Shown: positions 11,669 through 23,234 of the stretch, piece after piece
Position numbering within the stretch: the stretch's first letter is position 1
Layout of the letters: each line of letters starts with the position of its first letter
Source: Candolleomyces eurysporus
Lineage: Eukaryota; Basidiomycota; Agaricomycetes; Agaricales; Psathyrellaceae
Length of the DNA: 64,000 nt
Assembly: GCA_027579435.1 (NCBI GenBank)
Contig: JANBPK010000850.1
Location: forward strand, 1 to 64,000
Direction: 5' to 3'
Position numbers and translations under genes: made by a program
The notes under the pieces: generated by a model
What the model saw: only the letters and a program-made list of their open reading frames with translations
The model's database searches: none
Told to the model about the DNA's origin: nothing

Positions 11669-12345
11669 ATGTCTGTCACAGAGCGAACCTACATCATGAT
11701 CAAGGTATGCTCGAGTGGTTTTCGTCGCCGTGGACGCGACTGATCATGCTCTGCAGCCCGATGGCGTCCAACGAGGACTCATTGGCAAGATCATCGCTCG
11801 TTTCGAGGAGCGTGGCTACAAGCTCATTGCCTTGAAGCTTGTTCAGTCCACTGAGCCTCACCTCGAGAAGCGTGAGTTCAATCTTGATAATATCAGTGTC
11901 GTCGTTTCTAATGCGATCGATTTGATTTGACCAGACTACGCTGATCTCAAGGGCAAGCCCTTCTTCCCTGGCCTCATCAAGTACATGGCCTCTGGCCCTG
12001 TTGTTGCCATGGTCTGGCAAGGACTCGATGCCGTCAAGACTGGCCGTGTCATGCTTGGTGCCACCAACCCTCTCGCCTCCCCCGTCGGTGAGTGTGGTCT
12101 TTGGTCAGCCCAGCTTACAGTAGTTGACTGTGAAACACAGGCTCCATCCGTGGTGACTACGCCCTCGCTGTTGGTCGCAACATTTGCCATGGCTCCGACT
12201 CTGTTGAGAACGCCGAGAAGGAGATCGCTCTGTAAGTACCGGTGCTGTGGTGAAGCTATGTCGTTGCTGACTCTGATGTTTCAGCTGGTTCCCTGAGGGT
12301 GTTGTCCAGTGGACCAGCGTTGCCGAGTCCTGGATCTTCGAGTAA
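11669..12345 (+). CDS. NDK1: Nucleoside diphosphate kinase
   Basis: This enzyme transfers the gamma-phosphate between nucleoside triphosphates and diphosphates through a phospho-histidine. The product begins [19 protein letters not shown] and continues [35 protein letters not shown] and [18 protein letters not shown]. The active-site block is [16 protein letters not shown] with the catalytic histidine present, and the C-terminus is VAESWIFE. Four short introns interrupt it, the first after the codons for MIK. The length (about 150 aa) is typical of the cytosolic hexameric enzyme. Confidence 0.97.
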
Positions 12346-12749
12346 ACACGTTTTAACGATAACGAATTATAGTGAAATCCGTGTAACATACATAGCATAC
12401 ATTGTAGAACGCATCGCTACCATCCAGACCCTCGCTGTCTGCCTTGAGTTCGTCGGAATTCGCCAAACCGGAGGGAATATCCCTGGATCAGATGGCTGGT
12501 GTTGTGAATAACGATCATTTGCAACTTCCTTTTCCTTACCATCAAGTCACTTCCTGACAGGTCGGCCTGACGGGACCCGCTTTGGAAATTAACGTTAAGT
12601 ATGATGCTGCTGGTCCCTGCAACCCTGGGTCCGGTAGTCTGCCACTAGCACTGCAGTGCCTGGCTGACGACTATCACCCCTTTTGTCCCATGATCTAACG
12701 TGTCCCATTACTGCGCCCACCCGATGCAACAATCATCTTGAGCTCTTCC
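12346..12749. other. Intergenic, nothing recognised
   Basis: This holds the 3' UTR of NDK1 and the presumed promoter of the DOMON/b561 gene. No convincing coding frame, repeat or RNA gene was seen. Confidence 0.6.
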
Positions 12750-14572
12750 ATGTCGCTGAATACTTCTCGCTTTATTCTCTGGAGAAGTTATCTTCTCTCT
12801 GCCCTGTTATGTCTGTACCGCTTGACTGAGGTGCATGGACTCCAAATAGAGGGGTCAGTGTGCACAACCCATCCAATAACCCTCAATCCTACAATGTGTG
12901 TGAATGCTACGGTCGAAAACGAGACCGTCACTTGTACGTCGTTGCGTCCTTTCGGAACTCTACTTATTGTACTGAATGAAATGTGCATGGATAGATTCCC
13001 TCACCTCGATGATCCATGAGGCCGAAGACGTTGGCTGGATAGCTCTGTGAGTGCAATGCATGTTGTGGTATGACGCCGGTCAAGGCTCAGACTCTTCATA
13101 GCGGCTTCGGGGAGGCCATGGTTCATTCGCCCATGGTCATCATGTGGAAGAACGATGATGGGTCAATGACTCTGTCCCAACGGATCACCAGGTTCTATAC
13201 CGAGCCAACTGTAGTCCCAGACCCGCCTCGGATAGCGACTTCGGTCGAGCCCAAATTGACTGCTGTGAGTGTCCGAGGTATCTTGGTTCAATCCAAGCAA
13301 GGTTTCTTACACAGTGAACGCTCGTTAGTGGCACCCGACCAAGTCAACCACCTTTTCCTTCCAGATTCCGGCTCACCAATCGCTGCTGAACGGCACTTCG
13401 ATGCGCGAGACTCTCATCTGGGCGCTCTCCCCACTTCGCCCGGACAAAGCCCCGGAATCTCACATTGCTAGGCATTTCGAAATTGGACACATCAATCTGC
13501 ATTTCAAGAGTGTGGAAACGCCAGAAGACCACCACGGCACGTCGACCGCTGCTCCCTCTGCTTCTCCCACTGCCGGGAACTCTGCGCCTAAACCACCTGC
13601 TGAAGACGATGATCACGAACATGGACATGTACATGATCATGATCATGGTGGCCATGAAAAAACCGTCCATGCTCACGCTTTCTTCGTCTCCTTCGGTTTC
13701 CTCTTCTTGCTCCCTCTGGGCGTTCTGGCAGGACGGTGGGGCCGAACAATATCTCCGGTCTGGTTTAAGGTCCATTGGATTATAAACATGGCCTTGGCTG
13801 GACCGATCATCGCGCTGGGATGGGTGCTCGGGCCTATTTCCGTATTCCAGGCGGGTGTGCCGCACTTGAACGATGCTCACAAGGTCTGTGGTATTCCTGG
13901 GTTGCTTTATTCAACGATTAGACGACTTACTGAGCGAGACCGTGTTTAGATATGTGGAGTCATTTTCATCTTCTTATACGCAGCCCAGGTGTGGTTAGGC
14001 CGGTATATCCACCGACGGAGGGTCGAGTCGACTGGGCCTATCACCAAGCCTCATCCTCCGCTTAATATCCTACACGTCGTGATCGGGCTGTTGTTAATTG
14101 CATTTGCATTCTTCCAGGTAAGGAACTGATTATTCCCTCGCCAGCTGCGCACTAGTTCTGACTTCCTTGACCATCTTCTTCTATCGTTTGCACAATTCTG
14201 TACAGGTTCGGAGCGGGTTGGACAAGCTGGCACAAGAGGAAGACGAAGCACCTTCTGTGAAATGGTACTACAAGGTTTGGGCTATCTGGGCCGCTGTGAG
14301 TGTTCACACCCTTCTGAGCGTTCATGTCAACGGGAAACTGACAAGACATGGGATTTTTCTTCCCCCCTCAGATCATACCGTTCCTATATCTGGCGGGGTT
14401 ATCTCTCCTTCCCAGACAGTTCCGCCAGGAACGTGCAAATGCCGGTGCCTCCGACTCGACATACGCCCCACTCTCCGACGATATCCAGTTGGCGGAGTCG
14501 TCTACTCGGTTGCTCTTCGAGAATCCAGATGATGATGACGGCGATGTAGAGGATCCCAAGTACAAGAAATAG
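12750..14572 (+). CDS. DOMON (CDH-cytochrome-like) plus cytochrome b561 membrane protein
   Basis: This is a predicted secretory-pathway or plasma-membrane electron carrier of the CYBDOM type, thought to pass electrons across membranes to ferric or cupric acceptors. A signal peptide starts MSLNTSRFILWRSYLLSALL. A DOMON/cellobiose-dehydrogenase cytochrome-like domain follows, with GWIALGFGEAM and SPMVIMW; the Met-rich pair is where a heme ligand normally sits. A very His-rich linker (about 13602-13680) leads into cytochrome b561. Its helices carry the expected histidines in HAFFVSFGFLFLLPLG, KVHWIINMALAG, NDAHKICGVIF and LHVVIGLLLIAFAF. The cytosolic tail is acidic. At least six short introns were inferred from these motifs; the splice near 13266-13365 is the least certain. 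Confidence 0.85.
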
Positions 14573-15199
14573 AGCAGTTGATCGACAATTGTACTCGTAT
14601 TATAATAGCTTAATTACTTACCAGGCTTACTGTGCAATGACTTAAGGGAAACGTCGTGATGCAAACGGTATATGTGGACAAAGATGACATTGTTATGGTA
14701 CTAATTGCAGGGATGATGTCGTGATGTTGTATGAGAGAGATAGAGATAGAGAGGACGAAAAGGAGGGTATAACCGAAGCGATAAACGAGGGAGAGATTGC
14801 GAATAGATTACAGGCGATGACGACGCCAAACAAGAAAACCCAAGGAAAAAACGAAGGGAAAAGGAGCGCGATGAGGTGGGTACATGTTCAAAAATGACAG
14901 ACATGAGCAAAAGCATAGCATGCACTGATTGCGATATTCAGAGAACCAAGAAGAAGTTTCGAATGAAAAGGGAGAACCCCGGTGTGCCACAAGGGCGACG
15001 CGGGTCGACCGGGAGCGGTCGAATAAATCGGAGATCCTGACAGAATCCTTCCCATTCTCAAGCCACGAGCGACTCGAGAATGGAGAGGGGGTCCTGTGAA
15101 AANTCTCCGTGCCCGAAGAGCTCGAGCATAGATAGAACTGCAGCGAGGCATAGGTAAGAGAAACTACTACTACTATTGTGAAAGAAGTAGGGGGATTGC
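14573..15199. other. Convergent 3' flanks
   Basis: This lies between two convergent genes and should be mainly 3' UTR. Purine-rich GAGA/AGAGAT stretches occur near 14730-14760. An N lies at 15103. Long minus-strand open frames here have no recognisable protein content. Confidence 0.6.
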
Positions 15200-18100
15200 T
15201 CATGTGGTGAGCGACATCAAGGATGCCAGTTCCTTTTCACCGGCAGCGGCAAGTTGACGAGAGCGGGCTTTCAAGCGTACTAAAAAAAAAATACCAGGAA
15301 TCAGAAAATCGGTTGGTATGTTGAAAATAATAGCGCTTACAGTTACGGTCCAGGCTGATGAATACCACCTTTACAGCATTGGAATTTTGAGAGGCAGCGA
15401 GGGACTCGACCTTGAGCATGTTCGATCGGTCGACCCAGTGGTCGTCTTGCCAGATCGCGGCTTTGAGGATGAGATCGTCCATGCTTTTCTCTACGCTGTC
15501 AGAAAAGTCGACATCTTCCGTTCTAACGTTGAGGTTGGTGAGGTAGTTGCCTTTGGAAGTCTGGACCTTGAGGGAGAGTGAATGTGAGCGGATGTGGGTG
15601 GTGATATAGCTGACTGCAGAGGAGGCTGCTTCGGCAAGATGGGGATTGATGTTGGATGCAAGGCCGTCGAGTTCCATGATTACAGGCAGGGGGATGACGA
15701 TGGTCCATTTCATGCTCTCTATCAGGGAGGTCACCATAGACAGAGAGGACAAGAGGATATTCGTGTCGACAACCAAGATCGTGTAGCCAGGGACGAGAGC
15801 AAGCGCCTGGGGGGAGAAATTCCTCGCGGTCTTGGTCCGGGGTTGGGCTGAGCCGCTTTGCCTTGTGGAAGACAGAAGGCTCTTAAGGTGGCGACGACGA
15901 GCCTAAAGGTGGCATGGTGAGCGAACGTTTGCAAGAACGAAGAAGCTAATCTTACCTTGAGCGCTTTCACCTCTTCAGAATCATTCTCATCCTCGATTTC
16001 ACTCTCGGATGATTCAGAAATCTCGCCACCTTCAAACTCGTCGACCTCCATCGCGTCGTCAGTCCACCTCCTTCCCATCCTCCTCGTTTCCTCTTCAAGG
16101 CGCTCCAGACGGTCTTCTTCCTTCCACTGCTCAACCTTCTCAGCGAGCTTACCGCCAACATTCCACTCCCTCGTGCCGGCAACCCAAGTGAACCCATCGA
16201 CGCATCCAGAAATGGTTACCGCCGATCGGCAAATTCGAGTCCACCGTCTCTCGAGTTCGCTCGTGGTTGAAGGACGAGACGTCATGGAAACGCCTTCATC
16301 ATCCTCATCGTCTTCAATTCTGCCATCTGATAGCTCAACGCCCTCCACCTCCTCCAAAACCTCCATCTCTGCCTTACGTTCCTCGCCGGACTTCCAGTAA
16401 CCTCTTTCGAAGACCTTTCGGCCAACCCACTCCATACCCCGCATGCACCAATCTTCCGGTATCGGCGGAGAGACACCACTGGTAAGCATAGGCCATCGTT
16501 CGCCGGATACTGATTCCTTTGGGTTATCGAGACCTTGGGAAGACATCACGCGACGGGGGATTGTAGCGAAGAACGCGGCAAGTTCTTGCCATGGAATGCT
16601 CCGCTCTAGGACCTGGAGAGCAGGGGCTTGCTTGAGAATGGTTGAGAGGAATGTGAGGATGACTGTGAGGTAAGGATTGAGAGTTGAGCGCCCATATGTC
16701 GATGCCTGCCTATGCGGGCGTCGAAGCACGTGGGACAACATCGAGAAAGTAAGTTGGAGCGCGTAGTTGAGGGCTGGAGGTCGGTCCGGGAGCTCGCTTG
16801 TTGGGGAAGGGGGAGTCATTTGGGGATTTCGACTGGAGAGAGATGGGGATTGCATGTCGACATCCATCGTATTGTCGTCACCAACCGGGGGAATGGCACC
16901 GGGGACACCAGCTGCGGCCTTCTTGGCCATGACTCGCATCGCAGCTTGCTGAGGGCCAGCTGACTCCTTCGGGCCCACAACACCGAGTTTTCGCAGCACA
17001 CCACTCGGGCGTCCGTATTCCAGAACGGCGGCGATGTTGACGATGGCCATCATTATCCATTCCTTTTCCTCGGCCCCCTCGATATCAAGCCGTTCGATAA
17101 ACCGAGCCAAGGTCGGCTGGAAATCATCCATCTGAATGTTGGTGAACAACATCCCATGGAGGTGAACGAACAGCTCCGGTGCTCGCGCATCAGGTAGCCC
17201 ACGGCGTGCTTGCGCCGGAAGCGACCATATGGGGAGAACCGATTCTCTTGAGGTTGGGAAAGGATGGAGGGATGTCATGCTAAATTGGGAAATGTTTTAA
17301 CAAAACGGAAAACGAGGTCAAAAAAAAAGTCCACCGCACCTCTTTGTGAAATGATAGATGCCGCGCAGTTCTTCCGATTCAACCTCCCGAGAAAGCAAGC
17401 CGAGGTGATGATGAAGCTTTCCAGTACCCGGCTGTTCTGCCAGGCCGGAGCCATACCAATCTCTGGCGATCTTTCTCCATCGTTCCTTCTCTGGTTCAAT
17501 CTCCATGGCGCGTGCTGCGGCGATTCCGACACTGGGAGAAGGGCTGTCGTCAATGCGAGCAGCAGGGCGATCGCTTACCGATTTGGCGCCCCCTGCTGCA
17601 GGCACTGCGAGGGTGTCCTTTGAAGCAGCCTTGGCAGATTCTTCAGCGGCTTCGTGGACAGCCTTGGTGGTGAGACCTCCTTGTCCCCCCATACCGCTGT
17701 TGACCATCGCGGACACAGCCATTTTGTATCTGGCGAGATCACCAAGGGCTTCTAACCAAGACGACTTGAATGAGGCAAGACTCGGCTCCTCAAGCAATCC
17801 GGTGTAGAATGTGTAGGCGTAGTAAATGAAGTCTTGAAGGTTTTCGAGGGCCACGGGGGATGCGAAAGATGCCCGTCGAAGGGACTCGAGGAGTTTGTGG
17901 AACGCATATGTCCAGAGGCGCACAATGATGTTGTATTTTTGGGGGATTGTGCGCAGACCTACGGGGACGGAGGGGGCGAGGGAGATTTCAAGAAGATTGT
18001 GTATCGTTTCGGCCAGACTAGATTAAGAATGGAAAAGAGGCATAAGCTGACGTCAAAGCAATGAAGAAGAGGAAACGAACTCCTTGTGGTCTGTTATCTG

Positions 18101-19305
18101 TTTCCTCCACTTTTCCTTATCCGCATCGGCGTTGACGACCTCCTTTCCCTTCAGTAGAACCCTTCCGTTCATACCATCGTCCATATCGTCATTGGCATCT
18201 TCGTTTTTCACCTTGGTTTCCAGCTCAGTGATTGTTCGATACAGACGTTTGAGTTGCTTGGAAAATACATTGTTCCCAGAATCTTCAGTTCCTTGGCTCG
18301 GCCGACCATCGAATAGGGCTGAGGATGCTGAGGAACCGTCTGTGGTAGACGACAGGGTGAAGGTTGACGATGCTACGGACGCAGCGTATGATGATGTCGA
18401 TGAAGCTGAGATGTATTCACCGGAAGGTTTCGAGGCGGGGATGGGACGGGTGTAGGACGCAGAACTTGGAGGTCGAGCTTGGACAGAGAACCGCACGGGA
18501 TCGTCTTTCCGGTAGTCGAAAAGCTGCCGAGGGCCGCCGCCACGGTCTTCTCGCTGTTGTTGCGCGGCAGGATGCCGTGAAACATGGACATATGAGCTCC
18601 CAGTGGTATCGGAGAGTTGCTCAGGTTCGGCTGTTCTTCGGGTAGGAATAGGGTGTATGTCTGGGTTGTACAGCTTCGGTGTGCTTTTGCTATGCGATGG
18701 TTGTGAGAGGCGAGGAGAGTGGGAAGACGAGATCTTTAGCCTGCGTGAAAACTCTTCGTGATCAGCTTCAACGACGGGCCTCGAAACTACACCGGGAGCC
18801 TTCCGCGGTGAAGGTGCCGCTGGTCGCGACGAAGATGGAAGCGTAGACAGCTTGGGGGACCGTTCTGTACGTCCAGCCGTGGACAGGAGAGTGGACGAGC
18901 TCTGTGCGGCGGAATTTGGCTGAACGCTCTGCATACGCTCTCGCTCTGCCTTGTCTCGTGTCCGCTGGGCCCTGGTAGATAAGAAATAAATAAATAATTG
19001 GCAGACTTTGGCAGGGCTATAGGTGGGAAAGCGACGCACCCTGCGTTTTTTCTCCGCAGAGCAATGATCTTCTCGTCGAGGTCAGTAACCTGAGCCTCTC
19101 TCGGTGGATGCGATGGATCACGCTCCTTGCCCTTCCTGGAGGACCGTTCTGGTGCTGGGGGATGTTCGAGATGCATGGTGGGTGTGAGGAAAGGGGGAGG
19201 AAGAAAAGAAGGGGGCGCAGTACTGCGCTGGCGCTTAGAGATTATGCGCAGCTCGCTGCGAGACGATCCTGTTGAGGCTGAGCCCGTTTCGTCAATCCGC
19301 AGCAT
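15200..19305 (-). CDS. SMG6: EST1/SMG6-type NMD endonuclease with PIN domain
   Basis: This large protein belongs to the nonsense-mediated decay and telomerase-associated EST1/SMG5/6 family. The N-terminal ~400 residues are Ser/Pro-rich and disordered. The 14-3-3-like/TPR part begins around KQLKRLYRTITELETKV and includes RLWTYAFHKLLESLRRAS and LQDFIYYAYTFYTGLL. The EST1 signature follows: ARDWYGSG, GKLHHHLGLLSRE, LRGIYHF and ARAPELFVHLHGMLF. An acidic linker (about 15960-16060) leads to the C-terminal PIN domain with VVDTNILLSSL, VIMELDG, SMDDLILKAA and, across the last intron, ISLDRNLRLKARSRQL. All four acidic positions expected of an active PIN nuclease are visible, which fits SMG6 rather than SMG5. 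The stop is at 15200-15202. I chose ATG 19305, the first in-frame ATG. Confidence 0.88.
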
Positions 19306-21711
19306 CTCATTTCCACTCAATCACCCACGTGATCCACCATCAATCTCAGAGCTGCGCATCCCCTGGCGTCAACCGTCATCCGAACCCAGACGCGGCCAAA
19401 AATACCTCATCTCCACCATTTTCTAGCTATCTTTCGCGAGTCCCGACGCCATTTCCTCTCGACGAAAGGTGCTCCGGAGGTCGCCCTGCGCCCCGGGCTG
19501 TGTGCGGCAGTTGTCGGTCACTGCATTGCGGTGAGCACAGATGACATATCGTGACTGCAACCCTGCCCATCAATTCCGTGGGTACACGTTTGCTCCCTGT
19601 CATTTCCAATTCCGGATCACTGGAACCCAACCTGACCGAGATATGACCAGCAGTTGTGCTCGACCATCCTGACCTGGGCTCCGGGACTCTGCGCTACCGT
19701 GATCTGTTGGGATATCGTCGGAATACCGCTTCTGTCAGTTTTCATAATGCGCAGTCAACATATCCTCTCGGATCAACCTGCGACTAACGCTTTATATTGC
19801 ACTGTACCTGCAGGACTGACTCGTGTTTGCCTGGTGTGTCAATCTATGGCTCTGGTCCCTTCCTGACCATCTGGAAGAGTTCTAAGCCCTGTTTATCCGA
19901 AGTCTGCCTGGTATCGTGCTTGCCGGTCGTCAACACACCTGGACATCAAGGCGACGCAACTAATTTCACGATCGACTGAAGCAAGTTTCGCTGTCAATCG
20001 TTCTTCGTGAGGTGCTATCTGTTCATTTCCCGTTACATCTGATGTTTCCCTGCGACGCAGCGTCTCGGAAAGCAAACAAAGATGTGTTGGTATGTGAGAT
20101 ACTTCCCCTTGGCACAGATGGCAGTTGTCATTAATCCATGCACCTGCATCCAGGACCATGTAAACAGCTCCGTGCATACTGTGCTTCATTATTGGAGTAA
20201 GAATGATGCATGTACACCAATGTTAAATCTCCCTCGGAAGCGGAACTTGAACCAGGTCATAAGTTTGAACTGGAGATAATGTTGGCTTTCCATTCGATCC
20301 TCAGCTGAGGTATGTTTGTTCTCGCAATTTTTCCGTATTCTGCTCTGCTTTTGGAATGATTGATAAGTGCCCGAAGGATGTGACGGCTCGCAGGAAGCTC
20401 TGTGTCGAACAACTGGGGCATAACACTGCTGCGGCGCAGGTGATGCGATCGGTCCGTTCAATTTTGCTCCGAACCGTAACTCCTCCATCTTCACAGGACG
20501 AAAATTGACGCATCTTTTCTTTGGCAGATAGTTGTACATGGTTCTAATCTCCTTGGCTTCTGGTAAGTACGGGTACTAGGGCTGCTCAGAAGTTGAAGGC
20601 TAAACACAAGAGCAACAAGCTGTTGATGACTGCGCAAACTTTACTCATCCTTCGAATGGGGCGGCCGACTTCACACCACTCAACTCAAGGGTGCAATTCT
20701 CTTCCCCCGAATATCTAAGGCTTGGCTCTAGCCTTTTTCTGGGATCTTGGTAAACAGCGTCTAAGACTGGCAAGTAAAATGTTTCTCACCCTGATCAGGT
20801 ATCAGGTGTGCGAGCATCTTCGGATAGAAAGAACCGCAGTCTGGAATGGGGCGAGCTGCGCAGCAGTTTCCGCACGCGTTCAACCCGTCGTCGGGACGAC
20901 GTCGCATATGCCGCCTTTCTCCTTCCCGATGCCATGGTGCCATGTACAAGTCGAAGGTCTTGCGAAGAACATGGCCGATTCGAGGACGGCGAACGTTGAA
21001 AGACGAGGCCAATATCTGGGCCGCCGTTTTTTACCTCATTATACAAGGCCGCAAGGAACGTACGGCATGCCAGGTTATCTACGCTGAGCTACGGCCTCAT
21101 TTCAGCTCACCTCGGATAGAAGGTAAGCAATACCCCCAGGCTGGCACTGAGTACGCACAAAGATTGGAGTCAAGAATACAGCGACTCCAAAATTGGCTAA
21201 GAATATTCTGGTCTTGCGGCAAAGCCTTTCCTGTCTCTTTCACACCCTCCCGTGCCACGATCTGAATTTCGAGAACATGCTGTCTGTCCTGTTCCCATTG
21301 AATTAGCGCAGTGGGATGAGATACTTTCGGAGGTACGAAAGGGTGATAGAGTGCCATTGTCGGTATTGTTTTTTTTNAAGTGGTGTGACCCGAGGCGCTG
21401 CGCAAATTCAGTGCAATTTGCAGGAAGGGGATGCCTTTCATCAAAATAGTACAGTTTTTTATAGGCGTACCTTTATAACTGTAAAGCTTCAACTGCAGGT
21501 TAAACCACCGTGCCAGCAGTAGCAGTGCTTACTAGCAATTAACGAGGGCTTTGACATACAAGTGCAAATACAATCAAAAATAACATTGGACCATGCATTG
21601 ATCATCGATCGTGCGCCGCTCTGCTCGTCCTCCTCCTCTTTTCCCCCGTTCGTCGTCCATCCTTTGGTCGCTACAAGGGCTCCGTAGGAAGTACATACGT
21701 CGTCGCCCACG
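19306..21711. other. 2.4 kb divergent intergenic region, no supported gene
   Basis: This lies between divergent SMG6 and eRF1. The longest open frames, such as 20846-21265 (+), have no homology I recognise and overlap comparable frames on the other strand. A T8 run followed by N is at 21369-21377. Both promoters must lie here. No tRNA-like B box was seen. Confidence 0.5.
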
Positions 21712-23234
21712 ATGAGTCAGCCCGATGCTGCAGAGCAAAACATCCAGATGTGGAAGGTCAAGAAGCTCATCAAGAGCCTTGATTCTGCCAGAGGGTGCGT
21801 GGAGATGCCCCACCATCGGCGACTGTAGCTGACCATCGCAATAGAGCTGGGACTTCTATGATTAGTCTTATCATCCCTCCAAAGGTGAGCGGTCGCCCAT
21901 GGTGATTTTGTCGAGGGGATCTCATCGATGTGTTTTCAGGATCAAATTTCTCGAGCGTCAGCTATGTTGACGCAGGAATATGGAACTGCATCCAATATCA
22001 AGTCTCGGGTTAACCGTCTCTCTGTGCTCGCCGCGATCACTTCTACCCAACAACGCTTAAAATTGTATAACAAAGTACCGCCGAATGGTCTCGTTCTCTT
22101 CGTCGGTACCATCCTTACCGACGAAGGCAAGGAAAAGAAGGTTTCCTTCGATTTCGAGCCCCACAAACCTATCAATACGTGAGTTCCATTCGCAGGTTGC
22201 TATGGATGCCTGCTTATGCGTCACAGTTCCCTCTACCTGTGTGACAACAAATTCCACACCGAGGCGCTTTCCGAACTCCTCGAATCCGATTCCCGATTCG
22301 GATTTATTGTCATGGACGGTAACGGAACCCTCTTCGGCGTTCTGGCGGGCAACACTCGTGAAGTCATTCACAAGTTCACTGTTGATCTTCCTAAGAAGCA
22401 CGGACGTGGTGGTCAGTCAGCCCTTCGTTTCTCTCGTCTCCGAGACGAAAAGCGACACAACTACGTTCGAAAGGTCGCTGAACACGCCGTCCAACACTTT
22501 ATCACGAACGACAAGGTCAACGTGACCGGCCTCGTGTTGGCTGGTAGCGCTGATTTCAAGACCGAACTCGGTCAAAGCGATATGTTCGACCCTCGTTTGG
22601 CCGCCAAGGTCATCAAGGTTGTCGATGTCAGCTATGGAGGCGAGAATGGCTTCAACCAGGCCATCGAGCTTGCTGCTGAATCCCTTTCCAACGTCAAGTT
22701 CGTCCAGGAGAAGAAGCTTATCCAAAAGTATTTCGACGAAATCAGTCAGGATACCGGCAAGTACTGCTTCGGTATCGACGACACCTTGAAGGCTCTGGAA
22801 CTTGGTTCCGTCGAGACTTTGATCGTCTGGGAGAACTTGGATATTACTCGATATGTCCTTCGCGGTGCTGCTGGGGGTAAGTGCGCAGAGATCCCTTGAA
22901 TTAAACGATCATCTCACGATATGCGTTAGATGAGATTATCGTCCATGCCAACAAGGAGCAGGAGAAGGATCGAGAAAAGTTCTTGGACAAGTCGACCGGC
23001 ATGGAGATGGAACAAGTCCAAGAACCCCAACCCCTTCTCGAGTGGTTCGCCGAGAAGTACAAGGAGTTCGGTGCCGCCCTGGAGTTTGTTACCAACAAGT
23101 CACAGGAAGGTGCTCAATTCGTGAAGGGCTTTGGTGGGATTGGTGGTCTGCTTCGTTACAAGGTTGACTTCAACACGATGGCTTCGATCGACGAAGAAGA
23201 CGATGAGTTCTACTCTGATGAAGACGTCATCTGA
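21712..23234 (+). CDS. SUP45: Eukaryotic peptide chain release factor 1 (eRF1)
   Basis: eRF1 recognises all three stop codons in the ribosomal A site and triggers peptide release together with eRF3. The product starts [19 protein letters not shown]. The stop-codon recognition motifs TASNIKS and YLCDNKF (YxCxxxF) are intact, and the catalytic GGQ lies in [17 protein letters not shown]. The C-domain, which binds eRF3, contains [14 protein letters not shown] and ends in an acidic tail, [14 protein letters not shown]. Short introns fall in the first third and after RGAAG. Length (about 430 aa) is typical. Intact NIKS and GGQ argue for a standard nuclear genetic code. Confidence 0.98.

Noticed and set aside
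14808..15203. 131-codon minus-strand frame beside the SMG6 stop
   Set aside because: Contains an N, no homology, and lies in the 3' flank after the SMG6 stop, which is well placed by the PIN-domain tail.
20846..21265. 139-codon plus-strand frame upstream of eRF1
   Set aside because: A coiled-coil-like end (YAQRLESRIQRLQNWL) briefly suggested a Zn-cluster transcription factor, but no cysteine cluster precedes it and comparable frames exist on both strands.
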